Source of the DNA: Bordetella sp. H567
GTDB taxonomy: Bacteria > Pseudomonadota > Gammaproteobacteria > Burkholderiales > Burkholderiaceae_B
Assembly (NCBI RefSeq): GCF_001704295.1
Contig: NZ_CP012334.1
Coordinates: forward strand, 186,001 to 250,000
Length of the DNA: 64,000 nucleotides
Reading direction: 5' to 3'
A program made the position numbers and the translations under genes. How positions within the stretch are numbered: the first letter of the stretch is position 1; each line of letters begins with the position of its first letter. The notes beneath the pieces were generated by a model. The model was not told where the DNA came from and made no database searches. It saw nothing but the letters and a program-made list of their open reading frames with translations. Shown here piece after piece: positions 18,282 to 27,729 of this stretch.

Positions 18282-19369
18282 AAATAGAACGCCTGGAAAC
18301 CCGCGCGCTGTCGCTGCCGCTGGAGCGCCCCATCGAAAGCGCGCTGGGCTCGATACGCGGCTGCGGCGTGGTGCTCGTGTACGCCTATACCGACAGCGGC
18401 ATCGTGGGCGAGAACATCGTCTTCACGCTGAACGACCGGCGCACCGGCGTGCTGCGCCACATGGTGGACGAACTGGCCGACCTCGTGGTCGGGCGCGACG
18501 CCGGGCATATCGCAGGCTTCTGGGCGCGCGCCTGGAAGGACATCAATTTCTTCGGCCACAAGGGCGTGCCCGTGATGGGCATATCCGCCATCGACGGCGC
18601 GCTATGGGACATCGCCGGCAAGGCCTCGAACATGCCGCTGTACCGCCTGCTGGGCGGCGCGCGCGACCGCATGCCCGCGTATCACAGCGGCGGCCTGTGG
18701 CTGGACCGCGATATCGACGCGCTGGCGCGCGAAGCGCAGGACATGGTGGCCCAGGGCTTCAAGGCCGTGAAGCTGCGGCTGGGCATGCCGGACCCGCGCC
18801 AGGACGCCGAGCGCGTGCGTGCGGTGCGCCAGGCCATCGGCCCCGGCATCCGCCTGATGGCCGACGCCAACCAGGGCCTGAACGAGGCGCAGGCGATCCG
18901 CCTGGGACGCATGCTGGAGGAATACGACCTGACCTGGTTCGAGGAACCGCTGCCCGCCTGGGACCTGGAAGGCGTGGCGCGCGTGGCGGCGGCGCTGGAC
19001 ACGCCCATCGCCAGCGGCGAAACCGAATACACGCGCTATGGCTTTCGCGGCATGCTGACGCTGCGCAGCGCCGACATCCTGATGCCGGACCTGCAGCGCG
19101 TGGGTGGCGTCAGCGAATTCATGCGCGTCGGACACATGGCGGAAAGCCACGACGTACCGGTCTCCAGCCACCTGTTTCCCGAAACCAGCATCCAGGTGCT
19201 GGGCGCGCTGGCCAATGCCATCTACCTGGAATACATGCCCTGGTTCTCTTCGCTGTACCGCGAACGGCTGGAATTCGTCGACGGCGAGGCGGTGGTGCCC
19301 GAACGGCCGGGCTGGGGCTTCACGCTGGACCCGGCGCGCATCGCCGAACTGGAAAACGCGCGGCGCTGA
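18278..19369 (+). CDS. Second enolase-superfamily (mandelate racemase-like) enzyme
   Basis: 363 aa; its ATG overlaps the previous stop (ATGA). Motifs: KAVKLRLG (catalytic Lys), MADANQGL, WFEEPLPAWD and SGETEY (three metal ligands) and VSSHLFPE (His). It differs from its neighbour in the KxR rather than KxH barrel motif, so the two probably act on different compounds or perform successive steps. The context of an importer and a lactonase suggests an aldonic or aldaric acid, or a related lactone-forming acid. Confidence 0.88.
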   Translation: MKIERLETRALSLPLERPIESALGSIRGCGVVLVYAYTDSGIVGENIVFTLNDRRTGVLRHMVDELADLVVGRDAGHIAGFWARAWKDINFFGHKGVPVMGISAIDGALWDIAGKASNMPLYRLLGGARDRMPAYHSGGLWLDRDIDALAREAQDMVAQGFKAVKLRLGMPDPRQDAERVRAVRQAIGPGIRLMADANQGLNEAQAIRLGRMLEEYDLTWFEEPLPAWDLEGVARVAAALDTPIASGETEYTRYGFRGMLTLRSADILMPDLQRVGGVSEFMRVGHMAESHDVPVSSHLFPETSIQVLGALANAIYLEYMPWFSSLYRERLEFVDGEAVVPERPGWGFTLDPARIAELENARR

Positions 19370-19420
19370 CACGGCGCCTCGCACCCACGCATTTTCTCCT
19401 GGCCTCTTCAAGGAAAGACC

Positions 19421-20611
19421 ATGCCTCTATCGCGTCGCAATTTCGTCCTGGGAACCACCGGGATACTGGGTGCGTCGGCCATCGGCGCGCCGCGCTTCGC
19501 CAGGGCGGCCAGCGAGCCGCTGCGCATCGGCTGGCTCGCCGCGCTGACCGGCCCCAGTTCGGCGCCGGGGGTGGGCTTTGACCGTGGCGTCAAATTCGCC
19601 GCGGATACCCTGAACGCCGCGGGCGGCGTCAAGGGCCGCAAGATCGAGATCGTCACTCGCGATACGCAAGGCGATCCGACCAAGGCGGTGAACGCCACGC
19701 AGGAGATGATCAACTCCATCAAGGTGGACGCCATCTGGGGCCCGACCAATTCCGGCGAGTCCCTGGCGGTGACGCCCATCATGGCGCGCGCACGCATGCC
19801 GAACATCCATCCCTGCGTGATCGACAGCCTGATCGACCCGAAGAAGTTTCCCAACGCCTTTCGCATCGCGCCCTCCAACGAGCAATGGGACGACGCGACG
19901 CGCAACTACTGCCTGAAAGTGCTGAAGGCGAACAAGATCGCGGTGATCGGCGACACCACCGGCTACGGTGTCAGCGCGCTGAAGGCCAGCGTGGCCAACT
20001 TCAAGCGCGACGGCGCCGAGGTGGTCTACAGCAACAACATCGACGCCACGCAGCCCGATATGACGCCGGACATGACGCGGGCGCGCAATGCCGGCGCCGA
20101 AGTCATCGTCATCTGGAGCGTGTCCACCGGCATGGAAGCGCGACTGTTCAATGCGCGCGGCGAAATGGGCTGGGACGTGATCTTCGCCGGCCACCCTTCC
20201 ATGGCATCCGGCGAAATCCGCGGCCTGCTGGCCAAGCCGCAGAACTGGGACAAGGTCTACGCCGTGGGCTATCGCAGCTGCAGCTACGACGCGGGCGGCA
20301 AGCTGCCCGCGCGCTCGCAGGAATTCGTCGACAAGGTGCAGGGCAAGGTGAACCTGGACGACACGCTGTTCTGGTGGGTCACCGCCGGCTACGACGCCGT
20401 GCAGATGGTGGCGAAGGCAGTCCAGGAAAGCGGCGCGTCGTCCAAGGACATCATCGCCTACTGGAACAGCCTGAATCCCTATCCCGGCTACTTCGGCAAC
20501 TACGCCTACTCGCCCGAGCAGCACAACGGCTATCCGACGCCCGATGTCGTCATGTCGGCCGCCAATTCCGCCAAGCACGGCACCTTCGCGCTGGCACCCG
20601 GCTACGCCTGA
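19421..20611 (+). CDS. ABC transporter substrate-binding protein (Leu/Ile/Val type)
   Basis: 396 aa. Begins with a twin-arginine-like signal (SRRNFVLGTTGILGASAIGAPRFARA) and has the type-I periplasmic-binding fold seen in LivJ/amide-binding proteins (IGWLAALTGPSS...AADTLNAAGGVKGRKIEIVTRDTQGDP). The context of the operon indicates that the ligand is the organic acid processed by the two enolase-superfamily enzymes, not necessarily an amino acid. Confidence 0.92.
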   Translation: MPLSRRNFVLGTTGILGASAIGAPRFARAASEPLRIGWLAALTGPSSAPGVGFDRGVKFAADTLNAAGGVKGRKIEIVTRDTQGDPTKAVNATQEMINSIKVDAIWGPTNSGESLAVTPIMARARMPNIHPCVIDSLIDPKKFPNAFRIAPSNEQWDDATRNYCLKVLKANKIAVIGDTTGYGVSALKASVANFKRDGAEVVYSNNIDATQPDMTPDMTRARNAGAEVIVIWSVSTGMEARLFNARGEMGWDVIFAGHPSMASGEIRGLLAKPQNWDKVYAVGYRSCSYDAGGKLPARSQEFVDKVQGKVNLDDTLFWWVTAGYDAVQMVAKAVQESGASSKDIIAYWNSLNPYPGYFGNYAYSPEQHNGYPTPDVVMSAANSAKHGTFALAPGYA

Positions 20612-20628
20612 GCGCGGGAGGACGCACG

Positions 20629-21486
20629 ATGCTCGGCTCCATCATCGCATCCGGCTTGGCGATGGGCGCGGTCTACGCGCTCATCGGCATCACCTACAAC
20701 ACCATGTTCGCCACCTCGCGCGTCATGAGCTTCACCGCGGGACAGCTGGGCATGCTGGGCGGCGTGCTGGGCTCGCTGTTCATCGTGAAGCTGGGCCTGC
20801 CCCCTTGGCTGGGCTTCATCGCCACGCTGGCCGGATGCGCCGTGATGGGCGTGGTGACCGAACTGGTGGCGGTGCGGCCCGTGCTCAAGAGCCTGGACCA
20901 GCATCTGTACGTGCTCTCCACGCTGGCCCTGGCCCTGATGGTGCAGCAGGTCACGGCGATCGGCTGGGGCACGGAGCCGCAGCCCTTCCCGCGCCTGTTC
21001 GGCCTGGGTTCGGGCGTGACGGACGAGAAATTCTGGCTGCCCGTCATCGCCTGCGCGCTGGTCGTGCTGGGCCTGGAATACCTGTACCGGCGCACGCTGG
21101 TAGGCATGGCCTTCCTGGCGGTGGCCGAGGACAACTTCGCGGCGCGCGCGCTAGGGCTGCCGGAACGCCGCCTGCGCGTGTGGAGCTATGTGCTGGCGGC
21201 GATCATCGGCGGCATCGCGGGTTTCGCCAGCGGGCAACTGATGCTGGCCTTCTTCGCCAACGGCACGCTGCTGAACTTCTACGGCTTCGTGCCGGTGGCA
21301 CTGGGCGGCCTGGGCAATAACCGCGGTGCGCTGGTGGGCGGGCTGGCGCTGGGCCTGTTCCAGCAGGCGGCGAACTTCACGGTGGGCGGCGTGTTCGCGT
21401 CGATCGCGGTCTTCGTGCTGTTCATCGTCGTGCTGCTGGCGGTGCCGCAGGGCCTGTTCGGCAGCTCGACTGCGCGGAGGGTGTGA
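20629..21486 (+). CDS. LivH-type ABC permease
   Basis: 285 aa, about eight hydrophobic helices (MLGSIIASGLAMGAVYALIGITYN at the start) and the permease EAA-like loop around VAEDNFAARALGLPERRLR. ATG 20629 has a GCGGGAGGAC ribosome-binding site. It forms one half of the import channel. The stop codon overlaps the start of the next gene (TGATG). Confidence 0.93.
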   Translation: MLGSIIASGLAMGAVYALIGITYNTMFATSRVMSFTAGQLGMLGGVLGSLFIVKLGLPPWLGFIATLAGCAVMGVVTELVAVRPVLKSLDQHLYVLSTLALALMVQQVTAIGWGTEPQPFPRLFGLGSGVTDEKFWLPVIACALVVLGLEYLYRRTLVGMAFLAVAEDNFAARALGLPERRLRVWSYVLAAIIGGIAGFASGQLMLAFFANGTLLNFYGFVPVALGGLGNNRGALVGGLALGLFQQAANFTVGGVFASIAVFVLFIVVLLAVPQGLFGSSTARRV

Positions 21487-23375
21487 TGGCGGCGGACAGC
21501 GAACTGCATGGACAGGGGCACGGCGGCGTCGGGGCGGCAGCCGCGCGCGGCGAGGGCGACAGGCGGCCGGAAAACCGCGGGCCGCGCGTCGCGGTGCCGC
21601 GCGCCGACGGCCGATCGGGCGGCACACCGGCCTGGCGCGCCGTCTGGCCTTTCCTGGCGATCTTCGTACTGGCCGCCCTGCTGCCCGCCAGCGGCAACAC
21701 CTACTGGACAGTGATCGCCACGCGCGCGGCCATCTACTGGATCCTGGTATCGGGCCTGAACCTGGTGGTCGGTTTCGCCGGGCAGCTGGCGATCGGCTAT
21801 GTCGCGCTGCTGACCCTCGGCGCCTACATCACCAGCGTGCTGGCGGCCGGCAATGTGCTGCCGGCCCTGCCGCCTTTCGCGGCGCTGGCCTGCGCGGGCG
21901 TGGGGGGCGGCATCTTCGGCCTGATCGTGGGCTTGCCCGCGCTGCGCCTGCGCACCTTCTATTTCGCCATGGCCACGCTGGGCTTCGCCACCATCGTCAC
22001 GCAGATCGCGCTGGCCTGGCAGGACGTGACCGGCGGCGGCATCGGCCTGGCCGGCCCGGCACTGCCCGCGCCCTTCGATACCGAAATGGGGCTGTACTAC
22101 CTGTGCCTGGCCATCGCGGGCGTCTGCACGGTGCTGACGTCGAACGTCGCGCGCAGCCGCTACGGCCGCGGCCTGATCGCGGTGCGCGACGCGGAAGTCG
22201 CGGCCGAGGCCAGCGGGATTTCCAAGGTCAGGCTGCTGTCGCTGATCTTCGTGCTGGCCGGCGTACTGGCGGCGGTGGCCGGCGGCCTGTTCGCATCGCT
22301 GCAAACCTACATCACGCCGGACGCCTTCACCTTCGACCTGTCGGTGCTGTTCTTCATTTCCATCCTGATCGGCGGGCGCGGCTCCATCCTGGGTCCGCTG
22401 CTCGGCACGCTGATCCTGACCGTGCTGCCGGAGATCGCCGCGCCGCTGGCCGCGTGGTCCAACTTCCTGTACGCGCTGATGCTGCTGGTCATCGTGCTGG
22501 CCGCCCCGGGCGGCATCGCGGCGCTGCTGGATTTCCGCAACCGCCGTCCGCTGCCGGCCGATCGGGCCATCGTGCCCAACCCCACGCTGCTGGGTCAGCT
22601 GGCGACGCCGGTGCCGGCACGCGGCGGTATCGCGCTGCGGGACATCGTGCTCAGCTTCGGCGGCGTGCGTGCCATCGACGGCCTGACGCTCACCATCGCG
22701 CCCGGCCGCATACATGGACTGATCGGCCCGAACGGAAGCGGCAAGACCACCACGCTGAACGTCATCTCCGGCTACTGCACGCCGGAGGCCGGCACGCTCA
22801 CACTGGACGGCGCGCCGCTGGCCCTGGGCCGGCCGCTGCTGCGCGCGCCGCACGGCATCGCGCGCACCTACCAGACGCCGCGCATCATCGGCGAGGCGTC
22901 CGTCCTGCAAAACGTGATGATCGGCGGCACGCTGCAAGGCCGCGCATCCTTCATCGAGACGCTGCTGCACCTGCCGCGCCAAGGCCGCGACGAAGCGGCG
23001 CTGCACGAGGCGGCGCGCACCGCGCTGCGTATCGTCGGCCTCGGCACCGTGGCCGACGTGCGCGCCGACCGCCTGCAGCACAGCGAGCTGCGCTTCCTGG
23101 AGATCGCCCGCGCGCTGATGCTGCGGCCGGCCTTCCTGCTGCTGGACGAACCGGCGGCCGGGCTGGCCGCGGAAGAAATCCGCCGGCTGGGCGAGCTGAT
23201 CCGCCATATCAGCCGGCAAGGCACGGGCGTATTGCTGGTGGAGCACCACGCCGACCTGATCTTCGATATCTGCGACCACGTCACCGTGCTGAACCTGGGC
23301 CGCATCCTGGCCGACGGCACGCCGGCGCAGGTGCGCGAACACAAGGAGGTGGTCAGTGCATACCTCGGAGGATAA
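21486..23375 (+). CDS. LivM-LivG fusion: ABC permease joined to ATPase
   Basis: 629 aa in one frame. Residues ~55-345 are a LivM permease with about nine hydrophobic segments; residues ~385-629 are a LivG-type ATPase with Walker A GPNGSGKTTT and Walker B FLLLDEPAAGL. The usual LSGGQ-type signature reads LQHSELRFLEIARAL, a strong departure. LivF in this operon keeps a canonical signature, so the transporter may run on one consensus and one degenerate ATP site. ATG 21486 overlaps the previous stop; an in-frame GTG lies just before. A ~40-residue charged N-terminal extension precedes the first helix. Confidence 0.9.
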   Translation: MAADSELHGQGHGGVGAAAARGEGDRRPENRGPRVAVPRADGRSGGTPAWRAVWPFLAIFVLAALLPASGNTYWTVIATRAAIYWILVSGLNLVVGFAGQLAIGYVALLTLGAYITSVLAAGNVLPALPPFAALACAGVGGGIFGLIVGLPALRLRTFYFAMATLGFATIVTQIALAWQDVTGGGIGLAGPALPAPFDTEMGLYYLCLAIAGVCTVLTSNVARSRYGRGLIAVRDAEVAAEASGISKVRLLSLIFVLAGVLAAVAGGLFASLQTYITPDAFTFDLSVLFFISILIGGRGSILGPLLGTLILTVLPEIAAPLAAWSNFLYALMLLVIVLAAPGGIAALLDFRNRRPLPADRAIVPNPTLLGQLATPVPARGGIALRDIVLSFGGVRAIDGLTLTIAPGRIHGLIGPNGSGKTTTLNVISGYCTPEAGTLTLDGAPLALGRPLLRAPHGIARTYQTPRIIGEASVLQNVMIGGTLQGRASFIETLLHLPRQGRDEAALHEAARTALRIVGLGTVADVRADRLQHSELRFLEIARALMLRPAFLLLDEPAAGLAAEEIRRLGELIRHISRQGTGVLLVEHHADLIFDICDHVTVLNLGRILADGTPAQVREHKEVVSAYLGG

Positions 23376-24198
23376 CGGCCAGGCCCTGCGCGCCACCGGC
23401 CCGCTTGCCCCTCCCCGCGGCACGCCGGCGCCGCACGGCGGCGCGGATCGCGCCGCCATGGATGACGCCGCTCCCTTGCTTGCGGTGCGCGGCCTGGACG
23501 CGGGCTACGGCAAGATCGGCATCCTGCACGGCATCGACCTGGAGGTGGCCGCCGGCGAGATCGTCGCCATCCTGGGACCGAACGGCGCGGGCAAGAGCAC
23601 CCTGATGCGCGCCATATCGGGCCTGCTGCCGCTGAACGCCGGCAGCGTGACCTTCGGCGGCGTCGACCTGAGTCGCGCCACGCCGCGCGATGCCGCGCGT
23701 GCCGGGCTGGTCCATGTCATCGAGGGGCATCGTGTCTTCACGCAGCAAAGCGTCATCGACAACCTGATGCTGGCGGGCTACGATGCGCCGCGAGCGGAAC
23801 GCAAGGCGCGCGTGGAGGAAGCCCTGGCTTTCTTTCCGGAGATCGCGGCCAAGCGCCAGGATCGCGCCGGCGCGCTGAGCGGCGGCCAGCAGCAGATGCT
23901 GGTGGTCGCGCAAGGCCTGGTGAAGCGGCCCCGCTTGCTTATCCTTGACGAACCGTCCGCCGGCTTGTCGCCCGTGCTGGTCGACCGTGTCCTGACGGTG
24001 GCCGCACAACTGCGCGAGCGAGGCACGGCCATCGTGCTCGTGGAACAGCTGGTGGAAAAGGCCCTGGCCCTGGCCGATCGCGTCTATGCCCTGGCGCAAG
24101 GCCGCATCGCCATGCAGGCCGGCACCCGCGAACCCGGCCTGGCCGCGCGCCTGGAGCGGGCCTATTTTGGAGACCATGGCCGTGTGGCAGCCCAGTGA
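23356..24198 (+). CDS. LivF-type ABC transporter ATPase
   Basis: 280 aa. Walker A GPNGAGKSTLMRAISG, signature ALSGGQQQMLVVAQGL, Walker B LLILDEPSAGL, and the His-loop replaced by VEQLVEKAL as usual in LivF. The start is GTG 23356, chosen for the near-perfect AAGGAGGT site 6 nt upstream; it overlaps the end of the fusion gene. The first ~38 residues are a poorly conserved extension. Confidence 0.92.
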   Translation: MHTSEDNGQALRATGPLAPPRGTPAPHGGADRAAMDDAAPLLAVRGLDAGYGKIGILHGIDLEVAAGEIVAILGPNGAGKSTLMRAISGLLPLNAGSVTFGGVDLSRATPRDAARAGLVHVIEGHRVFTQQSVIDNLMLAGYDAPRAERKARVEEALAFFPEIAAKRQDRAGALSGGQQQMLVVAQGLVKRPRLLILDEPSAGLSPVLVDRVLTVAAQLRERGTAIVLVEQLVEKALALADRVYALAQGRIAMQAGTREPGLAARLERAYFGDHGRVAAQ

Positions 24199-25129
24199 AC
24201 GCTATCCCGATCCGCGCATCGAAGTCATCGATCCGCGTTTTTCCCGTTACGTGCTTTTCGCGGCCGCCGTCGAGAAACTCGGCGATGGCATGCGGTGGGC
24301 GGAAGGGCCGGTGTGGTTCGGCGACGGCCGCTATCTGCTGGTCAGCGATATCCCGAACAACCGCATCATGCGCTGGGATGAAGCCACCGGCGCGTTCAGC
24401 ACCTTCCGCCAGCCGTCGCGCAACGCCAACGGCAATACGCGAGACCTGCAAGGCCGCCTGGTCAGTTGCGAACACGAAGGCCGTCGCGTCACGCGGACGG
24501 AGCATGACGGCAGCATTACGGTGCTGGCCGACAGCTACCAGGGAAAGCGGCTGAACTCGCCCAACGACGTGGTGGTGAAATCGGACGGCTCGGTGTGGTT
24601 CACGGACCCGCCTTTCGGCATCGCGGGTTGGTACGAGGGGCTGCCAGGCAAGCAGGAACTGCCTGCCCAGGTGTATCGCTGGGATCCGGACAGCGGGGAG
24701 CTCGCCGTGGTCATCGAGGGCGCGCATGGCCCCAACGGGCTGTGCTTCTCTCCGGATGAAAGCATCCTGTACCTCGTGCAGTCGCGCGCCACGCCGCATC
24801 GCCTGATCACGGCGCATGACGTCAGCGCGGACGGGCGTACGGTGGATAGCGCCGGCCGTGTCGTCATCGACTGCGGACCGGGGACGTCCGACGGCATACG
24901 GTGCGACGTGGACGGCAATCTGTGGTGCGGCTGGGGCATGGGATCGGAGGAGCTGGACGGCGTCGCGGTGTTCGCGCCCGATGGCCAGCGGATCGGGCAT
25001 ATCCATCTGCCGGAACGGTGCGCGAATCTTTGCTTCGGTGGGGTGAATCGGAACCGGCTGTTCATGGCGGCGGGGAAGTCGCTGTATGCGCTTTATGTCA
25101 ATACGCAGGGGGCTACGGTGAGGCGCTGA
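24176..25129 (+). CDS. SMP-30/gluconolactonase-family lactonase
   Basis: 317 aa six-bladed propeller. Metal ligands are visible as WAEGPVWF (Glu), LNSPNDVVVKSDGSVWFTDPP (Asn) and GPGTSDGIRCDVDGNLWC (Asp). It hydrolyses a lactone to the open acid. It starts inside the end of livF (23-bp overlap) with GGAGACC before the ATG, and closes the operon. Together with the two dehydratase-like enzymes it suggests a lactone intermediate. Confidence 0.9.
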   Translation: MAVWQPSERYPDPRIEVIDPRFSRYVLFAAAVEKLGDGMRWAEGPVWFGDGRYLLVSDIPNNRIMRWDEATGAFSTFRQPSRNANGNTRDLQGRLVSCEHEGRRVTRTEHDGSITVLADSYQGKRLNSPNDVVVKSDGSVWFTDPPFGIAGWYEGLPGKQELPAQVYRWDPDSGELAVVIEGAHGPNGLCFSPDESILYLVQSRATPHRLITAHDVSADGRTVDSAGRVVIDCGPGTSDGIRCDVDGNLWCGWGMGSEELDGVAVFAPDGQRIGHIHLPERCANLCFGGVNRNRLFMAAGKSLYALYVNTQGATVRR

Positions 25130-25265
25130 GGCGTCGGCTTTCCTTTCGGTCGGCGCGTTGGGGCCTTTCGAAATTGGCATGGATAATTGCGGGTTTGGCT
25201 TCTTTGTCTGTGTGGGTGCGTTGAAGTTTTTTGGGGGTGCTGGGGGGGTGTAGTGCTCTTGGGCC

Positions 25266-25466
25266 GTCCGTCGGGGACGATGCCTGCCGAGCTCGGCCCG
25301 GAGGAGCCGGTCCGCCGCCTTCGCGGCGGACTTCCGCGTTGTCATCCTCGTCCGGCGGCCGAACGTCGTTTGCGTTCTTGCGGCTTTTTTGCCCGGCCGT
25401 CCTCCCTTCGGATTCCCTCGCGCGGCTCCTACGGTCCGAGCTCGGCAGGCATCGCCCCCGACGGAC
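25266..25466 (-). repeat. Inverted-arm element, copy A
   Basis: 43-bp arms at 25266-25308 and 25424-25466 are complementary at 40 of 43 positions and enclose 115 bp. The inside holds a second perfect hairpin (GTCCGCCGC-CTTC-GCGGCGGAC, 25310-25331) and a GCGGCTTTTTTG run. The interior is nearly identical to copy B on the other side of the IS, while five arm positions differ in both arms of each copy with pairing kept. Confidence 0.85.
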
Positions 25467-25559
25467 TCCACTGTGCATTAATCACTGGCGGCTGGCACGG
25501 TTGGTGTTCTTGCACTTCGTGGCAGACGTGGCCGGCTGATGGAAGATGGTTCGGTGCCC

Positions 25560-25596
25560 GGTGACGCGCGGCCGCCCAGCGCGGCCACGCATCACC
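25560..25596 (-). repeat. Hairpin module, copy 3 (minus strand)
   Basis: Read on the minus strand: arm GGTGATGCGTGGCCGC, loop GCTGG, arm GCGGCCGCGCGTCACC, with 14 Watson-Crick pairs and two G-U pairs. The loop and inner stem match the modules at 28543 and 28708, but the outer arm sequence is different. Confidence 0.8.
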
Positions 25597-26347
25597 TACG
25601 CGGTGGTGTTGTGCGGCGGGTGCTGTGTGCGGCGTCCGATTACGTTGACGATGCGCGCGCGGCTTTAGCGAGAACGGAACCGCCGCTTGTGCATGCAGGG
25701 AATCGACTCATCATCCGCCGCCCATGCTGGCGCGCAACCGCGGCATGGGGACTGTCAGGATTTTTGTGTTTGAGGCATTTGAACGTCGTCGTGTTTCTGA
25801 CTCTCCAGGTTCATGCTACTTCAGTGATATGGGTCGGTGAAGCGTTCTGCATAGATGATGGCAAACTGGTTCATGGCCAACCTCCAGTCGTGCGTGGCGC
25901 AGCCCCAGGTGCCCGTGATATTGCGCAGGACTAACCACAATAACTTGGTTGCGGCGTCGTCACTGGGGAAGTGTCCACGGGTCTTTACCGATCGGCGCAA
26001 TTGCGCATTCAAGCTCTCGATGGCATTGGTGGTGTAGATGATCTTTCGGATCGCCGGGGGAAACGTAAAGAACGGGATCACGCGGTCCCAGGCGCGATGC
26101 CAGGTCTGGGCGATGGTCGGATATCTTTGGCCCCAACTGCCTTGCTCGAACACTGCCAGCGCCGCTTGCGCAGCCTCCACGGTCGGTGCGGTGTAGATCG
26201 GCCTGAGAGCCGCAGCCACTATCCGGCGCTCCTTCCAGCTCGCATATTCGACGCTACTGCGCATCAGATGCACGATGCACGTTTGCAGTGTGGTGCTTGG
26301 AAATACCGCGTTCAGCGCCTGCTCCATTCCCTTTAAGCCGTCGGTGA

Positions 26348-27729
26348 GGGAGTGTCATAAATTTTGTGTTTGAGGCCTAACATAGCTGCTCCAGAGGAGC
26401 ACATTATGGCTACCAAGCAAAAGGCACCTCCGAGGGAATTGCCATCGATTCCTGCGAATCTGATGGATGAGTTCGTCAAAGGTCCGATGACGCCGGAGTC
26501 GGTGCAGGACCTTTCGATGGCGTTCAAGAAGGCCCTGATCGAACGGGCGCTGGGCGCGGAAATGGGCCAGCACCTGGGCTATGGCGCCGGCACGGACCCG
26601 CCCGAAGGCAGCACTAACCATCGCAACGGCACCAGTGGCAAGACGGTGATAACCGACGATGGGCCGCTACGCGTGGACATTCCCCGGGACCGGCAAGGCA
26701 GTTTTGCGCCGATCCTGATTCCCAAGCACAAGCGTCGATTTACGGGATTTGATGACAAGATCATCGCCATGTACGCCCGGGGGATGACGGTGCGCGAGAT
26801 CCAAGGTTTTCTGCTTGAGCAGTACGGCACGGAAGTCTCGCCCGAGTTCATCAGTTCGGTGACCGACGCGGTTATGGAAGAGGTGATCGCCTGGCAGAAC
26901 CGCCCTTTGGAGACCATGTATCCGGTGGTGTTCTTCGACGCGTTGCGGGTGAAGATCCGCGAAGATGGCGTGGTACGCAACAAGGCGGTGTACCTGGCGC
27001 TGGCGATCCTGCCGGACGGCACTCGTGACATCCTGGGCCTGTGGATCGAGCAGACCGAGGGATCGAAGTTCTGGATGAAGGTGTTCAACGAACTCAAGAC
27101 TCGGGGCACGCTGGATATCCTGATCGCGGTCACCGACGGCTTAAAGGGAATGGAGCAGGCGCTGAACGCGGTATTTCCAAGCACCACACTGCAAACGTGC
27201 ATCGTGCATCTGATGCGCAGTAGCGTCGAATATGCGAGCTGGAAGGAGCGCCGGATAGTGGCTGCGGCTCTCAGGCCGATCTACACCGCACCGACCGTGG
27301 AGGCTGCGCAAGCGGCGCTGGCAGTGTTCGAGCAAGGCAGTTGGGGCCAAAGATATCCGACCATCGCCCAGACCTGGCATCGCGCCTGGGACCGCGTGAT
27401 CCCGTTCTTTACGTTTCCCCCGGCGATCCGAAAGATCATCTACACCACCAATGCCATCGAGAGCTTGAATGCGCAATTGCGCCGATCGGTAAAGACCCGT
27501 GGACACTTCCCCAGTGACGACGCCGCAACCAAGTTATTGTGGTTAGTCCTGCGCAATATCACGGGCACCTGGGGCTGCGCCACGCACGACTGGAGGTTGG
27601 CCATGAACCAGTTTGCCATCATCTATGCAGAACGCTTCACCGACCCATATCACTGAAGTAGCATGAACCTGGAGAGTCAGAAACACGACGACGTTCAAAT
27701 GCCTCAAACACAAAAATCCTGACAGTCCC
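26348..27729 (+). mobile_element. IS256-family element (inner, intact copy)
   Basis: 1382 bp, from GGGAGTGTCATA to GACAGTCCC, with ~27-bp imperfect terminal inverted repeats (shared TTTTGTGTTTGAGG). It lies in the transposase gene of the outer copy, in the opposite direction, flanked by the 8-bp duplication GTCGGTGA (26340-26347 and 27730-27737). The sequence appears identical to the outer copy wherever I compared them, so the event is recent. Confidence 0.96.
26406..27656 (+). CDS. IS256-family (Mutator-type) transposase
   Basis: 416 aa. DDE-type transposase of the Mutator superfamily: VVFFDALRVKIRE contains the first Asp, IAVTDGLKGMEQALNAVFP the second with the conserved DG-K-G region, followed by CIVHLMRSS, and IYTTNAIESLNAQLRR holds the catalytic Glu. 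ATG 26406 is preceded by AGAGGAGCAC; an in-frame codon upstream lies too near the IS end. The gene is intact and probably active, given the fresh nested insertion. Confidence 0.96.
   Translation: MATKQKAPPRELPSIPANLMDEFVKGPMTPESVQDLSMAFKKALIERALGAEMGQHLGYGAGTDPPEGSTNHRNGTSGKTVITDDGPLRVDIPRDRQGSFAPILIPKHKRRFTGFDDKIIAMYARGMTVREIQGFLLEQYGTEVSPEFISSVTDAVMEEVIAWQNRPLETMYPVVFFDALRVKIREDGVVRNKAVYLALAILPDGTRDILGLWIEQTEGSKFWMKVFNELKTRGTLDILIAVTDGLKGMEQALNAVFPSTTLQTCIVHLMRSSVEYASWKERRIVAAALRPIYTAPTVEAAQAALAVFEQGSWGQRYPTIAQTWHRAWDRVIPFFTFPPAIRKIIYTTNAIESLNAQLRRSVKTRGHFPSDDAATKLLWLVLRNITGTWGCATHDWRLAMNQFAIIYAERFTDPYH

Larger units (their letters stand above)
25130..25747. other. Gene-poor region with left half of the hairpin-repeat cluster
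   Basis: 618 bp without a convincing gene. From about 25246 to 25622 it is an inverted, diverged copy of 28685-29055 (see the repeat entries). The first 110 bp are G/T-rich and unlike the flanking genes. Frames open here encode only repetitive Arg/Pro-rich peptides and are not believed. Confidence 0.7.

Noticed and set aside
25266-25466. A basic protein encoded in the arm element (GRPGKKAARTQTTFGRRTR in both copies)
   Set aside because: The frame is conserved between copies and three of four interior differences fall at third positions. However, copy B has an in-frame stop just upstream and no start codon before the interior, and the compensatory arm changes are better explained by structure.
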